Shown here: one piece after another, positions 24,662 to 34,173 of the stretch
Position numbering within the stretch: position 1 is the first letter of the stretch
Layout: each line of letters begins with the position of its first letter
Assembly (NCBI RefSeq): GCF_000013765.1
Contig: NC_007954.1
Span: 3,038,001 to 3,102,000, forward strand
DNA from: Shewanella denitrificans OS217
Lineage (GTDB): Bacteria > Pseudomonadota > Gammaproteobacteria > Enterobacterales > Shewanellaceae
Reading direction: 5' to 3'
Length of the DNA stretch: 64,000 nucleotides
The notes under the pieces: model-generated
Database searches by the model: none
The model's input: the letters and a program-made list of their open reading frames with translations, nothing else
Told to the model about the DNA's origin: nothing
Made by a program: the position numbers and the translations under genes

Positions 24662-27631
24662 CTAGTCACGATACTCTTGATAGGCTTGCCCCTGTTTAAG
24701 CCAGTCTGGCGCGGGTAAACCTTTAAGGTAATGATCGAAATACTGCATCATCTTGATACTGTAATCGAGCTTGTTGGGGTACTTTTTCAAATGGTGCGGC
24801 TCATCTTCATATTGCAAAAAGACCACGGCTTTGCCGGCGCGGCGCATGGCCAAATATAATTCAACTCCTTGTTCCCAAGGCACGGCGTCGTCTTTATCAC
24901 CAAACATGATCATCAAAGGAGTAGTGACTCGCTTAACATAAAATACCGGCGAGTTTTCCATGTAACGCAGCGGAATATCCATCAAACTTTGGCCCATGCG
25001 GCTCTGGCCGGTTTCATATTGAAACTGCCGAGCAAGTCCACTGCCATGGCGGATCCCAGAATAGGCACTGGTCATGTTTGCAACAGGCGCCCCTGCCACT
25101 GCCGCCTTAAACAAGGGGGTTTGAGTCACAGCAAAGGCTGTTTGATAGCCGCCCCATGAGTGACCATGTAGCCCTATGGCGTCGGCTTTAGCTATGCCCA
25201 TATCGATAAGATGCTGTACCCCAGAAGTGAGCGCTTTAACCGCCGATAGACCCGGGTATTGCTCTTCAAAGCGAATGTCCGGTAAGAAGATGGCATAACC
25301 ATTGTCGGCATACCAAGCAAAGTTAGGCCTGTGGTTTATGGCCATATCGGGATAGTCATGTAATCTGTCGCTCATAAAGCGGTAAAAATACACTATGACA
25401 GGGTAAGCCTTACCCGCTTGATAGTGAGTTGGCTTAATCAGCACACCATCCGAGCGCTTGCCGCTATCATTGGTCCACTGCACTAATTCAGCATTCCCCC
25501 AAGTAAAAGGGGCTTGCTGCTTGGCAAGAAACGTCTGCTGTGTCCAAGTCGCTGGCGCATTAATATCTGCGCTATAGAGGTCGGGATACAAATCAAACCT
25601 TTCTTTTGAGAACAAAAACTGCCCCGTGTTTTTACTGCGGGCCAAAACTGTCAACTTATGATCCCCTTCCACGACAACACTGAGCCCGGTTTTCCCGACT
25701 TTGGCCTGATAAAAACCATCGGCTTTAGTGCGCTCGTTATAGCCCTGCAGTAATAGTGTATCCCCTTTATTCACCACAGCTTGGCGACTTTTATCGTTAA
25801 CCAGTGCTTTCACCCTAAGCTGTAATTGCTGCTTACGGCCTTGTGCATTTGTCAGGTTAATGGCTTTTGAGCCTTGGCTGCTAAACTGCCAGATATCGTA
25901 TTTATCATACACTAACACGGCTGAGCTATCGGCAAGCCAAGGACCAAATCCGTAGCCTGGCGCCGCCGAGGGGTAGTCATGATCTTCATCACTAAAGGGC
26001 GTGGCTATCTTGGCCGACAAATTGGTGTGCCGCTGGCTCATCAGACTATAGAGCCAAATCTGACCTTGCTTGAAATAAATAAGCTGCTTGCCATCCGGTG
26101 ACAGGCTCATAGGGGAGTCACTTGGGTGCTGAACCAGTACTTCTGTGGCTTTGCCAGTATTAAGATTGACCACTGACCAATCACGAAAGAACCCCGCCCA
26201 AGTGATCATCTTTTGATAAGGTATGTCAGAACTTGCCAGTAAAAATCGGCTTTGCTGGCCAGCTTTAACCTCAGGCAACTGCTCGTTGGCGATTTGTAAC
26301 AATCTCTCGCTACTCATGTGCCAAACCCCAAGGTAGGTTTTTTTCAATGACTTTTCATAATCATGAATTTCATGGGGTTTAATTTTTCTATCATCACCGT
26401 GCCAAACATTGCCTTGGCTGTTAGCTTGAATAAGGGCCTTATCGAATAATTTAGCTTGGGTATCAAGTTTTGGCTTTTGAGCTAATGCCCTTATGTTAGG
26501 CACTCGTCCAACAAACAAACGTTGATTGTCTTGAGAAAAGACTAAGCTAGAATACTGATTATAAAGCCATGTCGTGTCTTTTGGTGCTGCAGTCTTTTGA
26601 CCACTGGCAATATCTATTCGGTGTAATTGATATTCACGCACAGATCTAAGCTCAAGGCTATTCCCTAAGGTAAATGCCCCATAACTTAAGTCATCCGCTA
26701 ACGCTAATGCGCCAAATCTGTGAGTGTTACTGTTAAATAAAGGCGTTATCTTAAAGGATGCAAAATCCACAAATAGCAATTGTTGGCCGTTGCATTTAGC
26801 AGCGAGGGTTTCACTTGCGCTATCCTTGCCGTCTTTACAATCAGTGAGCCCCTGAGCCAGTAACAGGCCTTTGGCATTTTCGCCCATGGCAAACACACTA
26901 ACTTGAGAAAACCTATGCTGTTTGTTGTCAGTTAAGCGAATAAGCAGTAATTCACTTTCAGCTAACTCTTTATCGGCCTTGGCGGTTTTAGTGTTTGCCG
27001 ACGTTGCTGCTTTGCTTTTAGCGCTAAGCTTAGAACTAGGTTTAGCATTAGGGGCAATGCTCCCATCTGGCTCATTATGAATGTCGTTATCAATTTTATG
27101 TTCAGTTTTGGTTTTATCTTCTTCAAACCAAATCAAGGCATAGGCGCCATCTGGGCTAAATCTCGCCTGTTTTACATGTTCAAAAACCTGCTCAGTGCCT
27201 GTCTGGCTATCAAGCAATACGGCCCGAGTGGTTAATTGCGCTTTTTCTAAGGTTTCACGCTCAAGTAAGCTAGGCTCTTGGCTAATGAGTACAAAACTGC
27301 CATCAGCATTCACTTGTGGCTTGCTGCCCTTCACTCGCTTAGGCTCGCCATGACCCAAAGGCTTAATCAATACCTGACTCTCTCCCCTGTCAGGCTTTGC
27401 CTCAACCGCTAATAATTGCCCATTGTCAGACAATTGCGGCAATTTCAGGGTTTGATAATGCATGATGTCCTCTAAGGTTAAGGGCCTGGTGCTCCCTTGC
27501 AAACCTTGAGCATTGACAGTTTCTGCCCCCACTAGCGATACACTTGGTTGAGCTAAGCCGCTTGCACAAGCGAATAAACCTAAGAGGAGCAATTTAGACC
27601 AATGGGGCCTAAGAATTGAGTAGCGATTCAA
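24662..27631 (-). CDS. S9 family (prolyl oligopeptidase-like) serine peptidase, exported
   Basis: 989 residues. A signal peptide is followed by a WD40-like beta-propeller region to about residue 700, with a lysine/serine/alanine-rich insertion near 190-220. The C-terminal alpha/beta hydrolase has the nucleophile in GHSWGGYQ, the aspartate in FGDKDDAVPW and the histidine in EDEPHHLKK, the complete triad. It should cleave oligopeptides in the periplasm. The start is TTG at 27631 (AAGGAAAACCC upstream); no ATG lies near enough to keep the signal peptide. Family members are often called acylaminoacyl peptidase or DPP IV-like; the substrate is unknown. Confidence 0.9.
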   Translation of the reverse strand: MNRYSILRPHWSKLLLLGLFACASGLAQPSVSLVGAETVNAQGLQGSTRPLTLEDIMHYQTLKLPQLSDNGQLLAVEAKPDRGESQVLIKPLGHGEPKRVKGSKPQVNADGSFVLISQEPSLLERETLEKAQLTTRAVLLDSQTGTEQVFEHVKQARFSPDGAYALIWFEEDKTKTEHKIDNDIHNEPDGSIAPNAKPSSKLSAKSKAATSANTKTAKADKELAESELLLIRLTDNKQHRFSQVSVFAMGENAKGLLLAQGLTDCKDGKDSASETLAAKCNGQQLLFVDFASFKITPLFNSNTHRFGALALADDLSYGAFTLGNSLELRSVREYQLHRIDIASGQKTAAPKDTTWLYNQYSSLVFSQDNQRLFVGRVPNIRALAQKPKLDTQAKLFDKALIQANSQGNVWHGDDRKIKPHEIHDYEKSLKKTYLGVWHMSSERLLQIANEQLPEVKAGQQSRFLLASSDIPYQKMITWAGFFRDWSVVNLNTGKATEVLVQHPSDSPMSLSPDGKQLIYFKQGQIWLYSLMSQRHTNLSAKIATPFSDEDHDYPSAAPGYGFGPWLADSSAVLVYDKYDIWQFSSQGSKAINLTNAQGRKQQLQLRVKALVNDKSRQAVVNKGDTLLLQGYNERTKADGFYQAKVGKTGLSVVVEGDHKLTVLARSKNTGQFLFSKERFDLYPDLYSADINAPATWTQQTFLAKQQAPFTWGNAELVQWTNDSGKRSDGVLIKPTHYQAGKAYPVIVYFYRFMSDRLHDYPDMAINHRPNFAWYADNGYAIFLPDIRFEEQYPGLSAVKALTSGVQHLIDMGIAKADAIGLHGHSWGGYQTAFAVTQTPLFKAAVAGAPVANMTSAYSGIRHGSGLARQFQYETGQSRMGQSLMDIPLRYMENSPVFYVKRVTTPLMIMFGDKDDAVPWEQGVELYLAMRRAGKAVVFLQYEDEPHHLKKYPNKLDYSIKMMQYFDHYLKGLPAPDWLKQGQAYQEYRD

Positions 27632-27894
27632 GGGTTTTCCTTATTATTTTTTCGACTTTGCCGAGCAAACTACACGGGAACACCGTGAAGGTCAAAAAGG
27701 CAATGGCCAACTTCAGGCATTCCCTGAATTAAATTGGCCAAAAGGTGGATTAAAAGGGATATTTCTCACTAATTTCTGTAAATAAATAACCAAATTAGTT
27801 AAAATACGCGGCTGAGTAACAATATTCAAGCGCCCTACAAGCCTACGCTTTTGGGGCTGACAACAGCAGTAACCACATTGTGGAAGGACAAATC

Positions 27895-28905
27895 ATGTCA
27901 AAGCGTACAATAACCGTGATCCCAGGTGATGGGATTGGCCCGAGCATCATAGATTCAGCATTAAAAATCCTCGACAAAGCAGGATGTAATTTCGAATATG
28001 AATTCGCCGATGCAGGCCTTGTTGCTCTAGAAAAGCACGGTGAGCTAGTACCACAACGTACATTAGATCTTATTGAAAAAAACCGCATCACCCTAAAAGG
28101 CCCGTTAACCACGCCAGTAGGTGAAGGTTTCACTTCAATTAACGTAAGTTTACGTAAAAAGTTCGGCCTATATGCCAACGTGCGCCCAGTCTTGTCTTTT
28201 AAAGGCACTCAGGCTCGCTACGAAAATATCGACATCATCACAGTGCGTGAAAACACCGAAGGCATGTACTCAGGCCTAGGCCAGAAAGTGTCTGAAGATG
28301 GCGAGACAGCAGAAGCCACCAGTATCATCACGCGTCAAGGCGCCGAGCAGATCACCACCTTCGCTTACGAGCTCGCTCGCAAAGAAAACCGTAAGAAAGT
28401 GACCATAGTTCACAAAGCTAACATCATGAAGTCTACCTCAGGGTTATTCTTGAAAGTGGCTCGTGAAGTGAGCCTTCGCTATCCAGACATCACCACAGAA
28501 GAGATGATCGTCGATGCGACTTGCATGAAACTTGTGATGAACCCAGAAAATTTCGACGTGATAGTGACCACCAACTTATTCGGCGACATTTTATCTGACT
28601 TATGCGCAGGTCTAGTGGGCGGTTTAGGCATGGCCCCTGGGGCAAACATTGGTCGTGATGCGGCAATTTTCGAAGCCGTACACGGCAGTGCACCGGATAT
28701 AGCAGGTAAAAATCTAGCCAACCCAACCTCGGTTATCTTAGCGTCTATCCAAATGCTTGAATATTTAGGCATGGCCGATAAGGCAGAGATGATCCGCAGC
28801 GCCGTGTCGGCTGTGATTGAAGAAGGCGATCGCACCACCCGCGATTTGGGTGGCACTCACGGTACCACCGACTTCACTCAAGCAGTATTAGATCGTTTAG
28901 TCTAA
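27895..28905 (+). CDS. NAD-type isocitrate dehydrogenase (IDH/IPMDH family)
   Basis: 336 residues. MSKRTITVIPGDGIGPSII opens the family fold; RENTEGMYSG, NLFGDILSDLCAGLVGGLG and GTHGTTDFTQAVLD are characteristic. The serine/asparagine pair in SINVSLRKKFGLYANVRP is the substrate loop of the short NAD-dependent isocitrate dehydrogenases. It oxidises isocitrate to 2-oxoglutarate in the TCA cycle. Homoisocitrate or isopropylmalate activity is possible in related proteins, but the loop fits isocitrate. ATG 27895 has AAGGA upstream; an earlier GTG-type start adds five residues. It ends at a strong terminator. Confidence 0.88.
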   Translation: MSKRTITVIPGDGIGPSIIDSALKILDKAGCNFEYEFADAGLVALEKHGELVPQRTLDLIEKNRITLKGPLTTPVGEGFTSINVSLRKKFGLYANVRPVLSFKGTQARYENIDIITVRENTEGMYSGLGQKVSEDGETAEATSIITRQGAEQITTFAYELARKENRKKVTIVHKANIMKSTSGLFLKVAREVSLRYPDITTEEMIVDATCMKLVMNPENFDVIVTTNLFGDILSDLCAGLVGGLGMAPGANIGRDAAIFEAVHGSAPDIAGKNLANPTSVILASIQMLEYLGMADKAEMIRSAVSAVIEEGDRTTRDLGGTHGTTDFTQAVLDRLV

Positions 28906-28928
28906 TAAACTAAATGATTAGAGAGACT

Positions 28929-28959
28929 AAAAAGCCCTATCAATTTGATAGGGCTTTTT
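28929..28959. terminator. Bidirectional terminator between isocitrate dehydrogenase and rlmM
   Basis: AAAAAGCCCTATC and GATAGGGCTTTTT around AATTT. T-runs on both strands serve the two converging genes. Confidence 0.95.
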
Positions 28960-28985
28960 GTTTAGGCATTTACCCTAATGGCTTG

Positions 28986-30089
28986 CTAGCCCATTTCGGC
29001 GTAGCTCACCCCTTTTTCAGGGAAAATCCACAAATGAACCGTGACTTCGTCTCTATCATGGTAGAGATGCTTACACTGTAAGCGATAGTCGATTTCATTT
29101 TCTTTAAAAATTTCGCCCATGGTATCTAAAATCACCCGAACTTCTTTATAGCGACTCTTCATCGGCAGTTTAAGGTTGAAAATCGCCTCCTTAAACCAAC
29201 CATTGATAGCCCAAGCTTCCATTAGCTCAGCAACACGAGATGGCTTCTCAACCATGTCACACACTAGCCAATAGATGTTCTTGCGGGGCGGTTCAAACCT
29301 AAAACCATCGGCGCGATAATGTTTTACTTGGCCGGTTTCCATCAGCTTTTCATCCATGGGGCCATTATCAACCGCAGCCACCATCATGCCGCGGCGCACC
29401 AATTGATAAGTCCAGCCTCCAGGGCAGGCGCCTAAGTCGACAGCCTTTAAGCCACTACGACAACGCATTTCTTGCTCTTCCTTGGTTAAGAATGCGCCAA
29501 AGGCCTCATCGAGTTTAAGGCTAGAGCGACTCGGTGCGTCCGCCGCCATACGTAAGCGTGGGATCCCCATGAAATGAGGCGAGCTATTATTACTCAGAGA
29601 ATAACCCACATAAGCTTTACCAGGACCGACAAAACACACATGGATGATTGGCCTACGGCCATTTTCTTTATCCAGCAACACACCAACTTTTTTCAAGCCT
29701 TGGCGTAATGGCACAGTAAACTTACGACAAAATGCCGATAATTCCTTGGCTTCGTTGGTATCTGGGGTTTCAACTCTCAGCTCACCGCACTTAGTTACAT
29801 CAGCCTCGAGTAGACTTGCCACTAGGGGACCCACTCGGTCTTGTTCAGGCAAGTCGCTGTGCAACTCAGACGCTGCAAACATTTGTCGAGCGAAAATCAA
29901 GCTATTCAATGGCAGCATTTTGGCTAACGTGTCCGCGCCATCGTCTTCAAAACATTGATAAATGACATAAGCATCATTGTTAGTGGTTTTTACAAAACCG
30001 CCAACATTCATCTCTGCAGCGCGCTGCTGAATTTCTGCAGCACATTCTTTTTCGTAACCTGCGCGGCAAAATAAAAAGAGGTTTTTCAT
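28986..30089 (-). CDS. rlmM: 23S rRNA 2'-O-ribose methyltransferase RlmM (YgdE)
   Basis: 367 residues. An N-terminal THUMP-like domain (FCRAGYEKECAAEIQ) is followed by the methyltransferase domain with the SAM motif DLGACPGGWTYQL and the catalytic lysines and acids in VDNGPMDEKLM and NLKLPMKSRY. It methylates C2498 of 23S rRNA. I start at ATG 30089; the preceding GTG would give one extra residue. It lies downstream of a DUF423 gene and gcvA, as in E. coli, with one hydrolase gene inserted. Confidence 0.95.
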   Translation of the reverse strand: MKNLFLFCRAGYEKECAAEIQQRAAEMNVGGFVKTTNNDAYVIYQCFEDDGADTLAKMLPLNSLIFARQMFAASELHSDLPEQDRVGPLVASLLEADVTKCGELRVETPDTNEAKELSAFCRKFTVPLRQGLKKVGVLLDKENGRRPIIHVCFVGPGKAYVGYSLSNNSSPHFMGIPRLRMAADAPSRSSLKLDEAFGAFLTKEEQEMRCRSGLKAVDLGACPGGWTYQLVRRGMMVAAVDNGPMDEKLMETGQVKHYRADGFRFEPPRKNIYWLVCDMVEKPSRVAELMEAWAINGWFKEAIFNLKLPMKSRYKEVRVILDTMGEIFKENEIDYRLQCKHLYHDRDEVTVHLWIFPEKGVSYAEMG

Positions 30090-30175
30090 CACAACCTTAA
30101 CTCATCGGATGGCCCAATTGGGCCAAGATTTTTTCTTGGCTGCATTATAACTAAATTCCTTGGACTTTGACTGCC

Positions 30176-30577
30176 TTAAATTTCACGCTTGCTTTGGCTT
30201 GACCAAAAGCAAATGCCAAGGCAAACCCAAGCCAGTAAAAAACACACGCCACCAAGGGGGGTTATTGGCCCTAACCACTTCTGCGCAGTGAGTGCATATA
30301 AATAAAGTGATCCGCTAAAGAGCATTATGCCCATGATAAAAAAACGGGCCGCCAAGGCAAGAAAGCGCTGTGCCTTTGGCTGTTGCTGGCATTCTTTGGC
30401 ATAAATGGCACAAATAAATAGCGCGAAGCTGTGGTAAAACTGATAATCCACCCCTGTGCTAAAGATATTTATCATATCAATGGATATCAGTTTTTTCAGG
30501 CCGTGGGCAGCGAATGCGCCCAATAGCACAGACAAAAACGCCCCAACACAGCCAAGCATAAGCCAAGTTCGATTCAT
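30176..30577 (-). CDS. DUF423 family inner-membrane protein (YgdD-like)
   Basis: 133 residues with four hydrophobic helices (about 5-25, 45-62, 74-92 and 101-122) and the family features GAFAAHGLKK and DYQFYHSFAL. Function is unknown. It sits between gcvA and rlmM in many gammaproteobacteria, as it does here. No regulatory site was seen. Confidence 0.88.
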   Translation of the reverse strand: MNRTWLMLGCVGAFLSVLLGAFAAHGLKKLISIDMINIFSTGVDYQFYHSFALFICAIYAKECQQQPKAQRFLALAARFFIMGIMLFSGSLYLYALTAQKWLGPITPLGGVCFLLAWVCLGICFWSSQSKREI

Positions 30578-30618
30578 GGGTTTTATTAACCTTTATTGGT
30601 AACACATATGGACTGAGA

Positions 30619-31335
30619 TTAACCCCATTGCTCTCGCTTCATGAAAGCTAAACTTGCCTCAATTGCCTGAGCCATATTCTGCTCGAGTGTGACTCCCGAA
30701 GCTTTTCTAGGCACAAAGCTGTGATCGCCATCCACAAGCCATTGCCACGTTATGCTTTCGGATATGTCCCAAATCGGCACCTGCATTTTAGTGCCGAATT
30801 TATCCCGTTCACCTTGAATAACTAACACAGGTACCTGGCAAGCATTAAGGGCATCAAGCCTAGGTTCACCGCCATTAACTGGAATAAAGGGATAGCCTAA
30901 ACAAATAATGCCATCGATTCTAATACTGCGTGCTTTGGTGGACTTAGCTGCGGACGCACAGTCTGACATCAGCGTCGCGGCCATGCGCCCCCCCATGGAT
31001 TTACCCATCAAAAATACCCGTTTAGGCGAGAGCTCTCCAACACTGACTTTATCCTCAAGCCAGTCAAGCACTGATTCAAAATGTGCCAGTAACTTAGGCG
31101 CTCTATCAGGGGGCCTGCGCTTACCATCTTGCATATTGGCTTGCATATATAAAAAGTTAAATCGTAATACCTGGCAGCCTCCATCAAGCAAATCTCGGCT
31201 CATCTGCTGAATAAAATCTGAGTGCATATTGGCTCCAGCGCCATGAGCAAAAATCACCAAGGTGTCACTGGAATTGCCCTCTAAGACATAATCAATCGCT
31301 AAAGCACTGGCCTCTGGCTGTGTCATGACGCTCAT
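30619..31335 (-). CDS. Alpha/beta-fold hydrolase (KANL3/Tex30-like family)
   Basis: 238 residues. The nucleophile elbow is GKSMGGRMA, the aspartate is probably in IQGERDKFG and the histidine in DGDHSFVP. The N-terminus has FAHGAGANMHSDF. The family is widespread in proteobacteria; its substrate is unknown. It has no signal peptide, so the enzyme is cytoplasmic. It starts 54 bases after gcvA on the same strand and 41 bases before the DUF423 gene, so it may belong to one operon. AAAGGA precedes the start. Confidence 0.8.
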   Translation of the reverse strand: MSVMTQPEASALAIDYVLEGNSSDTLVIFAHGAGANMHSDFIQQMSRDLLDGGCQVLRFNFLYMQANMQDGKRRPPDRAPKLLAHFESVLDWLEDKVSVGELSPKRVFLMGKSMGGRMAATLMSDCASAAKSTKARSIRIDGIICLGYPFIPVNGGEPRLDALNACQVPVLVIQGERDKFGTKMQVPIWDISESITWQWLVDGDHSFVPRKASGVTLEQNMAQAIEASLAFMKREQWG

Positions 31336-31389
31336 CTTGCCTATCCTTTATCTTGTATTCGCAATATCAAAAAGTGATTGTTCGGGATA

Positions 31390-32301
31390 TTAAGGCGTTA
31401 ATAGTTCACTTCTTGATTCTTCGGCGAACATGTCTAACATCCATGCCCTGAATGCAGCGATTTTACCCAGTTCTGCATGAGCCTGCTGACACACAAGAAA
31501 ATAGGCATCTTTACTGACCAAGACTTCTGGGAATGGGCAAATAAGTCGCCCCGCTTTAATGTCTGGCCTTGCTAACACGCTGTAACCTAAGGCGACGCCT
31601 TGCCCATGGGCCGCGGCTTGCAACACTAATGATGAGTGACTGAAAATAGGCCCTTGATTGACATTGATGTCAGTCACCCCACACTGCCTAAACCAGGCCT
31701 GCCAATCTTGGCGGTTAGCATCATGCAGTAAGGTGTGATATTTAAGATCGCTTGGTTTTTCAAGGGGTTTACTGCCATTAAGCAGTGATGGCGAGCACAC
31801 AGGGATCAAGACTTCATTGCGCAGTTTATCGGCTTTCAAATTAGGCCAATTGCCCTGGCCGTAATAAATGGCCACATCCACATCATCCGTGAGTGAGCCT
31901 GTTTCACTGTCCACCGCCTTAATGCGTACATCAATATCGGGATTTTTCTCACTGAATTTGGCTAATCGTGGTACCAACCATTGAATAGCAAAACTGGGTG
32001 ACATGCTCACAGTTAACGAGCCTATGGCGCTGCGGGCTAATAATCTGTCGGTAGCCTCACTTAACTGGGTAAAAATATCTTTAATATCAAGAAAGTAACT
32101 CTGACCCTCTTCCGTTAACAGTAAAGATCGATTCTTGCGGCGAAATAGCTTCAAACCCAAGTAGTCTTCTAAGGCTTTAATTTGATGGCTTACGGCTGCT
32201 TGGGTAACAAAAAGATCTTCGGCGGCGCGGGTGAAACTTAGGTGGCGCGCGGCAGCTTCAAACGCTTTTACAGCATTGAGAGGCGGCAGTCGTCTAGACA
32301 T
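31390..32301 (-). CDS. gcvA: LysR-type transcriptional regulator GcvA
   Basis: 303 residues. MSRRLPPLNAVKAFEAAARH and the helix-turn-helix (FTRAAEDLFVTQAAVSHQIK) match E. coli GcvA very closely, and agreement continues through the effector domain (SMSPSFAIQWLVPRLAKF, DVDVAIYYGQGNWP). GcvA activates the glycine cleavage operon gcvTHP when glycine is present. Here the neighbours are the DUF423 and rlmM genes, as in E. coli; a GcvR-like ACT protein is encoded 25 kb away in the same window. Confidence 0.93.
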   Translation of the reverse strand: MSRRLPPLNAVKAFEAAARHLSFTRAAEDLFVTQAAVSHQIKALEDYLGLKLFRRKNRSLLLTEEGQSYFLDIKDIFTQLSEATDRLLARSAIGSLTVSMSPSFAIQWLVPRLAKFSEKNPDIDVRIKAVDSETGSLTDDVDVAIYYGQGNWPNLKADKLRNEVLIPVCSPSLLNGSKPLEKPSDLKYHTLLHDANRQDWQAWFRQCGVTDINVNQGPIFSHSSLVLQAAAHGQGVALGYSVLARPDIKAGRLICPFPEVLVSKDAYFLVCQQAHAELGKIAAFRAWMLDMFAEESRSELLTP

Positions 32302-32407
32302 AGGAACTCGCTTATCGTTATTATTATTGTGATTGCTATCATAAGTTTTTCTAATGATTATCCCTATATAGACTTATTTGTAAAGCAGGTATTGCGGCAA
32401 AGCGGGC

Positions 32408-32438
32408 ATAAAAAAACCGCATGAGCGCGGTTTTTTTT
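32408..32438. terminator. Terminator downstream of thiI
   Basis: AAAAAAACCGC, ATGA loop, GCGCGGTTTTTTTT: a short GC stem with T-runs on both strands, about 20 bases beyond the thiI stop (minus). Confidence 0.88.
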
Positions 32439-32459
32439 GTTCAAAGATATATTTAGTGA

Positions 32460-33920
32460 TTAAGGACGATACACCTTAACGTTAGTGTAACCTTGCTCAA
32501 TCAAGTATAGAGCCTGAAGCTTACTCATCACGCCGCGCTCACAATAAAGCAAATAAGTGACTGATTTGTCTAAGTCTGCAAACTGAGTAGACAGTTTAAA
32601 GAAAGGGATAGTCATCACAGTTTTGCCGGGCAGGCTCAACGGGTTTTTCTCTTCTTCTTCCTGAGCGCGAATGTCGATAACCACTTCTTGCGTGTCCACA
32701 GCAACTACAGTTTCTGCTTCGGCGGCCGCGATTTGGTTGTCCATTTCGATGGCGATATCTTTAATATCGATGACTTTCGCTTGAGCCACTATGTTTTCAA
32801 TTAAGTTTTCAGAAAACTTAAGTTCTTCGGCTTCAATCTTGGACAATACGGCTTTCACCGTTGGCTTTTGAGAAATCACGCCACAATACTCAGGAATAGA
32901 CTTTGCAAAATCTTCGGTGCCAATAATGCGGCTCTGGTTGATGATATCTTGCTTGTCCATGGCGATTAAAGGACGCAAGATTAACAAATCTGTGCATCTA
33001 TCAATCACGTTTAAATTGGTCAATGTCTGGCTCGATACCTGACCTAGGCTCTCACCTGTGACTAATGCTTGAATGCCGTATTTATCCGCCAGCAAGGTCG
33101 CAGCGCGCATCATCACCCGCTTTAGAATAACTCCCATTTGACCGTTGTCGATACGTTCAAGAATTTCTTGCACCACACCTTCGAACGGCACAGAGATAAA
33201 CTTCACCTTATGAGATTCACCATAGGTTTTCCACAGGTGATAAGCCACCTGCTTAACGCCAATCTCATGCTGTGAGCCGCCAAGGTTGAAGAAACAATAA
33301 TGGGTACGGGCCCCTTTCTTAATGAACTGAAAGCTTGAAACCCCTGAGTCAAAACCACCAGAAATGAGCGACAGCACATCTTCTTGAGTGGCCATAGGAA
33401 AACCGCCCAAACCTTCGATGCGGCGCACCACCATGTATAGCTTCTCATGGTCGATTTCTAGGTTAATGGTTAAATCTGGGTTTTTAAGTTTTACCCCAAC
33501 CGCATCGGTGTGCTGATTTAAGCCGCCGCCGACATAACGCTCAACTTCGATGGATTTAAAATCGTGCTGACCAGTGCGCTTAACGCGAACACAGAAGGTC
33601 TTACCCGCAAGTTGCTCACGATATAAAGGCAGCACTTGCTGGTAGATATGATCGACTGAATCAAAGGTGTATTCATTCACTTGCACTACGTGGGCGATAC
33701 CCGGAATGCAGCCTAAACGCTCGGCGAAGGCATCCACCAATTCAGGTCTATCTGCCGGTACTCTAACCATGATCCTGTCCCATTGACGCTGCACTTTGGC
33801 ATCTTCATCAACTTTTTTAAGGACATTGCGTATGTTGGTCTCAAGCATTTTAGTAAAACGCGAGCGCACCGACTTACTCTTCATCATGATTTCTGGGTAT
33901 AACTTTACGATAAACTTCAT
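32460..33920 (-). CDS. thiI: tRNA uridine 4-sulfurtransferase / thiamine sulfur carrier enzyme ThiI
   Basis: 486 residues with the full three-domain form. A THUMP domain covers about 60-165, the PP-loop ATPase has SLISGGFDSGVSSF near 190, and a C-terminal rhodanese domain has the persulfide cysteine in YCERGVMSK. The second catalytic cysteine is in EYCGVISQKP. It makes 4-thiouridine at tRNA position 8 and supplies sulfur for the thiamine thiazole ring. Together with pomAB and xseB-ispA-dxs it forms a neighbourhood also known in Vibrio. Confidence 0.95.
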   Translation of the reverse strand: MKFIVKLYPEIMMKSKSVRSRFTKMLETNIRNVLKKVDEDAKVQRQWDRIMVRVPADRPELVDAFAERLGCIPGIAHVVQVNEYTFDSVDHIYQQVLPLYREQLAGKTFCVRVKRTGQHDFKSIEVERYVGGGLNQHTDAVGVKLKNPDLTINLEIDHEKLYMVVRRIEGLGGFPMATQEDVLSLISGGFDSGVSSFQFIKKGARTHYCFFNLGGSQHEIGVKQVAYHLWKTYGESHKVKFISVPFEGVVQEILERIDNGQMGVILKRVMMRAATLLADKYGIQALVTGESLGQVSSQTLTNLNVIDRCTDLLILRPLIAMDKQDIINQSRIIGTEDFAKSIPEYCGVISQKPTVKAVLSKIEAEELKFSENLIENIVAQAKVIDIKDIAIEMDNQIAAAEAETVVAVDTQEVVIDIRAQEEEEKNPLSLPGKTVMTIPFFKLSTQFADLDKSVTYLLYCERGVMSKLQALYLIEQGYTNVKVYRP

Positions 33921-34103
33921 TGGATTTCCGCAGACTAGTATTTTATGTCATTCGGGCTCAATCTCTTTATACTTGCAAAGTAAAATAGCAAGCAATTGAA
34001 AATTAAGCCATTTGACAAGAGCAAACATCTGGAAATATTCCCCCAGACTCATATGGCGCGGATTATAGCAAACTCAGGCCTTTAACCAAAGAAAAACGCC
34101 CAC

Positions 34104-34126
34104 AAAAAAGCCGCGACTAGCGCGGC
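34104..34126 (-). terminator. Intrinsic terminator of pomAB
   Basis: On the minus strand GCCGCG, CTAGT loop, CGCGGC and then six T, about 50 bases after pomB. Confidence 0.9.
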
Positions 34127-34173
34127 ATTTTTCGTTGATGATCCAAACTCATGGGCCGGCTAATAGCGCCAAA

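Noticed and set aside
27632..27894. Possible leader structure or riboswitch upstream of isocitrate dehydrogenase
   Set aside because: The region is AT-rich, with no strong stem or known aptamer pattern.
28479..28856. Minus-strand open frame opposite isocitrate dehydrogenase
   Set aside because: It is a shadow of the real gene on the plus strand, with no start signal or known family.
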